Shown one piece after another: positions 61,611 through 64,000 of a stretch of 64,000 nucleotides of DNA. The stretch spans positions 163,249 through 227,248 of the forward strand of contig NZ_FOXV01000007.1 in the NCBI RefSeq assembly GCF_900115815.1, written 5' to 3'. The stretch's first letter is position 1, and each line of letters begins with the position of its first letter. The notes beneath the pieces are model-generated. The model saw nothing but the letters and a program-made list of their open reading frames with translations. It ran no database searches and had not been told where the DNA came from. This DNA comes from Roseivivax halotolerans (GTDB lineage: Bacteria; Pseudomonadota; Alphaproteobacteria; Rhodobacterales; Rhodobacteraceae). Made by a program: the position numbers and the translations under genes.

Positions 61611-62216
61611 TTAGGGTTGAATAACAAGGGTGCCATTCGTTGTGCGCGTTATTGATGCGACGACTGGAGCATCAAGGGCGCCTTGAACAACGCCGACTTT
61701 GAAACGGCCAGATGAGTAACCTGAGGTGGCATCGGCAGGGTTCTGCGACGTGATCATCTGATCAGAGATTGTAAGATCTACTTCCCTTCCCCTTCCGTAT
61801 TGTTCGATCATCACGTCGGTGTCATTTCCATTAAGCTCGACCGCAGCTTTATGGTCGTAGCCCATTTGCAACGCAGACACAGAATTGCGATTGCCAGATA
61901 CGCTGAAAATGGCCTCATTGTCCGCGCCAAGCTGAATTATATTCGATGTGTTGCTCTTCCCGGCAACCACAGCAACGCCGATATTTCTCAAGCCGTCCTG
62001 TATAAGTGCAGAAGTGTTCGTCTGGCCGTCGGTGATAAGTGCACCGGCGTTTTCATCGCCAACCTGAACCGCATACTGTCGGTTACCGCTGCCGAATGAC
62101 ACTCCTGCGGCGACGTTCTTGTCTCCAACCTGCGAAATGTAAGCTTCCTGCGCGCTCGCGGTCGATGTCGCGAGGAAAAGCGCAAACGGCAGCAGACGCA
62201 CGATGTTCGGCATCAT
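61611..62216 (-). CDS. Curlin-repeat protein, CsgB-like
   Basis: The product is 201 aa. Signal peptide ends TASAQ and the mature protein starts EAYISQVGDKN. About six repeats of the curlin type follow (QxGxxN with paired hydrophobic strands): QVGDENAGALITDGQTNTSALIQDG, SNIIQLGADNEAIFSVSGN, ALQMGYDHKAAVELNGNDTDVMIEQYG. The last 60 residues (TSGYSSGRFKVGVVQGALD to the end) are different. It is probably a secreted amyloid subunit or nucleator, exported through CsgG. Confidence 0.85.
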   Translation of the reverse strand: MMPNIVRLLPFALFLATSTASAQEAYISQVGDKNVAAGVSFGSGNRQYAVQVGDENAGALITDGQTNTSALIQDGLRNIGVAVVAGKSNTSNIIQLGADNEAIFSVSGNRNSVSALQMGYDHKAAVELNGNDTDVMIEQYGRGREVDLTISDQMITSQNPADATSGYSSGRFKVGVVQGALDAPVVASITRTTNGTLVIQP

Positions 62217-62248
62217 GAAACATTCCAGTAATTCGGCTTGGTCAGAAG

Positions 62249-62273
62249 GAGCCGGGACAGCGGGCCCCGGCTC
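62249..62273. repeat. Hairpin between the two minus-strand curlin genes
   Basis: GAGCCGGG and CCCGGCTC form an 8-bp stem with a 9-nt loop in the 91-bp gap. It has no T-run, so an mRNA-stabilising or attenuating structure is more likely than a full terminator. Confidence 0.45.
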
Positions 62274-62307
62274 AAAAAGGGCTTAAATCAGCCAGCTAAT
62301 AGCGACC

Positions 62308-62904
62308 TTACGGTGTAGTAATGGTACCGCCGAACGGGTAGCCCGCATTTACAACCGGAACCGGCAGCGGGGTCGGGCTCGGTGCAACGGTCGCTGTCAG
62401 GGTCGTTGTCCCGAGCAGATTTTGGCCTGCCATCGTGCCAGCCTGATCCTGGCTCCAGTTTACGGCCGTGTTATCGTTTCCTTCCTGGATGATCTGCGAA
62501 AGGAACGAGGAATTTTGCGAGCCTGGGCCCTGCTGGTTCAGCTGAACGGCAACAGCAGTATTGTTGCCGTTTGTGAAGCCATCATTTTTCTGCCAGATGA
62601 ACGAGTTCGCGGTTGCGCCGCTGCCGACAGTGTTGCCAGAGGTCGTGTCTGTAAGCGAATTGACAGTATTGGAGGTGCTGTCGATCTGGTATGTCGTCGC
62701 CGAGTTCCCGGGACCGCGTGAGAGCTGGCCGGCGGAGAAGCCCACACCCTGCTGGACGATAACCTGCTGAGCGTCATTGCCAGTCGAATACTCGGAATAG
62801 TTGACCGCGTTAAGCTGGTCGCCGAGCTGGTTGATGTAAGCATCTTGTGCAGAAGCTGCGCCAGCAAACAGAAGCGCTGCCGCGGAAAGTGCGATCGTTT
62901 TCAT
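62308..62904 (-). CDS. Curlin-like secreted Gln/Asn-rich protein (probable main subunit)
   Basis: The product is 198 aa. Signal peptide MKTIALSAAALLFAGAASAQ, then DAYINQLGDQLNAVN. The central part is rich in Gln, Asn, Ser, Thr and Gly with loose repeats (QQVIVQQGVGFSAGQLSRGPG, AVAVQLNQQGPGSQNSSFLS, QIIQEGNDNTAVN). The end is Pro/Val/Thr-rich. The repeats are weaker than in E. coli CsgA, but content, signal and place before csgF-csgG support a CsgA-like role. AGGGGAA precedes the ATG. Confidence 0.8.
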   Translation of the reverse strand: MKTIALSAAALLFAGAASAQDAYINQLGDQLNAVNYSEYSTGNDAQQVIVQQGVGFSAGQLSRGPGNSATTYQIDSTSNTVNSLTDTTSGNTVGSGATANSFIWQKNDGFTNGNNTAVAVQLNQQGPGSQNSSFLSQIIQEGNDNTAVNWSQDQAGTMAGQNLLGTTTLTATVAPSPTPLPVPVVNAGYPFGGTITTP

Positions 62905-63404
62905 GGAGAATTCCCCTATCGGTTCAAAGTAAAAATTTCGGCCCGCATTATACTGGCAGGCTACAGCTCAACCCACTGCTCAAGAGTTGCTCCCACGTAT
63001 GTAGCAAACTGACGCTGTTCCGCAAAATTTTTGCCGCATTTTGGGCATAATTGACGATTTTTTCATCATTTCCCGCTCTGCCTGCTGTTTGTTCTCGAAA
63101 AAGAAACAACTTTTGCCGTTAAAAAACCCGCCAAGAGGTCGTCGGAGAGTCTTATACAACCCTAGGGTGTGCGGGGCGGAATCGCTGAATCGATTCGGCC
63201 TTTGACGGATGCAGCAGCTCGCGCACCCGGGTGAGCGGACAACTTTGAGATAATTGCACCTTTTCCGACGACACCAAATGGTCTCAAGCCTGCCACATCA
63301 CAGCTAAGATCTCACGATTACCTAGAGTTATCGCGGCCTGAAGTTGGACGCGTCGGCGCCGTCGACTGCGCCCAGCGGAAAAACGAAAAGTCTACGAGGT
63401 AGTC
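62905..63404. other. 500-bp divergent regulatory region of the amyloid locus
   Basis: No gene is convincing here. It lies between two outward-facing curlin genes and is AT-rich in its left half. It should hold both promoters. A dyad, GAATCG at 63178-63183 and CGATTC at 63190-63195, is visible. A region of this size matches the long regulatory gap of enterobacterial csg loci. Confidence 0.6.
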
Positions 63405-63869
63405 ATGATAAAGCAGTACGTTATCGCCGCCGTCATATCGGCGCTCACGGTTCCGAGCCTTGCCACAGCACAAGAAGCCTATCTCGCGCAGGTGTCCGTG
63501 GGTGCAGTTTCCGTCAACCTTCCGTCGGTCTCAAATACCCCTGACATTACTACGCTTGTCGCCCAGTCCACCACGTCGCAGACAGGCGTGAACCCCGCCA
63601 CCGTAGACTTATCTGATTACCCGCTCGTAGCAGCCCCGACGAACGGAGCTGTGGCGAACGTCGACAGCATGGGAGACAATAATAGCGCCATGCTGCTGCA
63701 GACAGGGATCAACGCCGCCAGCATGAAACAAGTTGGCAACTGGAATTCGTCGACCATCGTGCAGAGCGGTGTTTCCAATCGCGCTTCGAGCTATCAAATC
63801 GGGGATTACAACACTGCAATGATATCGCAGACCGGCACTGGAAATTCGGCACTGATCATCCAGCGCTAA
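63405..63869 (+). CDS. Curlin-repeat protein, divergent gene
   Basis: The product is 154 aa. A signal peptide ends ATAQ, followed by EAYLAQVSVGAVSV. A 50-residue non-repeat part leads to about three full curlin repeats: MGDNNSAMLLQTGINAASMKQ, VGNWNSSTIVQSGVSNRASSYQ, IGDYNTAMISQTGTGNSALIIQ. These are the clearest curlin repeats in the window. The end in SALIIQR is CsgB-like, so it may be the nucleator. GAGG lies five bases before the ATG. Confidence 0.85.
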   Translation: MIKQYVIAAVISALTVPSLATAQEAYLAQVSVGAVSVNLPSVSNTPDITTLVAQSTTSQTGVNPATVDLSDYPLVAAPTNGAVANVDSMGDNNSAMLLQTGINAASMKQVGNWNSSTIVQSGVSNRASSYQIGDYNTAMISQTGTGNSALIIQR

Positions 63870-64000
63870 GCATGGCACCGTGAAGGGTCCGGCCAAGTCG
63901 GTGATTGAGCTACTCCCCGATCGTTGGACAGGATCTGGCGTAATTTAAGCTACTCGTTGCACCTGCTGATCGGGTTGGTTGATATCATTTCTCTGCCAGT
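63870..64000. other. Right edge of the window, no gene seen
   Basis: The last 131 bases show no open frame of note. GAGCTACTCCCCGATCGTTG near 63907 has a look of mobile-element ends, but this cannot be judged without the sequence beyond. Confidence 0.3.

Noticed and set aside
63900..64000. Second insertion sequence at the right edge
   Set aside because: Only a vague resemblance to IS ends; no transposase frame is within the window.

Overview
The window is high-GC DNA from an alphaproteobacterium, most probably of the order Rhodobacterales (Roseobacter group). The signs are a MipZ-type ATPase, a class I lysyl-tRNA synthetase, an F0 ATPase operon with a divided b/b' pair and no F1 genes beside it, a LexA box of the GTTC-N7-GTTC type, an Irr-type palindrome before mbfA, and dense operons with 4-bp ATGA/GTGA overlaps and frequent GTG starts. 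Nearly all of it (1-58 kb) is chromosomal housekeeping and metabolism. Only the last 6 kb, beyond an IS3 element, looks accessory.

Layout: 1-7.5 kb holds the end of an aromatic aminotransferase, rsfS-rlmH, a deoC-ALDH16 operon, a glutathionyl-hydroquinone reductase and an MltB-like transglycosylase. 7.6-17.2 kb holds smc (with a DnaA-box-like site upstream), mipZ with a small membrane protein and an HpaI-type aldolase, an EEP-family lipoprotein, a DUF2252 protein and a lipoprotein with a possible Cys-His-Asp triad. 17.3-26.5 kb is an expanded ffh-rpsP-rimM-trmD-rplS-rpmE ribosome/SRP region. Five tandem GNAT genes and a chorismate mutase lie between ffh and rpsP, and a MipA-like porin lies between rpsP and rimM. 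26.8-31 kb holds LysR and ArsR regulators and atpI-B-E-F'-F with a strong terminator.

31-37.8 kb holds alkB, mutY, a DciA-like protein, a DsbA-like protein, a CaiB/BaiF CoA-transferase, an orphan SOS-controlled imuB and an I78 inhibitor lipoprotein. 37.9-48.2 kb holds both enzymes of glutathione-dependent formaldehyde oxidation (frmA-like and fghA). Between them lie an ACT-GNAT fusion, a NYN-domain protein, a TetR regulator with three matching operators, a small exported protein, mbfA with an Irr-box-like palindrome, an iodotyrosine-deiodinase-like flavoprotein and an AEC transporter. A four-gene overlapping chain follows fghA and ends in a frameshifted alpha/beta hydrolase. 48.1-58.1 kb holds an MFS transporter, a TerB-like protein, lysK, a DUF4864 protein, a large beta-helix protein without signal peptide, and dnaE.

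58.3-64 kb starts with an IS3-family element whose first ORF carries a nonsense codon. It is followed by a visibly AT-richer curli-type amyloid locus: two curlin-like genes, csgF, csgG and a small exported protein on the minus strand, and a third curlin-repeat gene divergent across a 500-bp intergenic region. The three curlin-like proteins differ strongly but share the mature N-terminus (A)Q-[E/D]-A-Y-[I/L]-x-Q. The CsgF keeps the CsgG-docking peptide but has a short Gly/Pro-rich tail instead of the usual C-terminal part. This divergent amyloid system is the most interesting part of the window.
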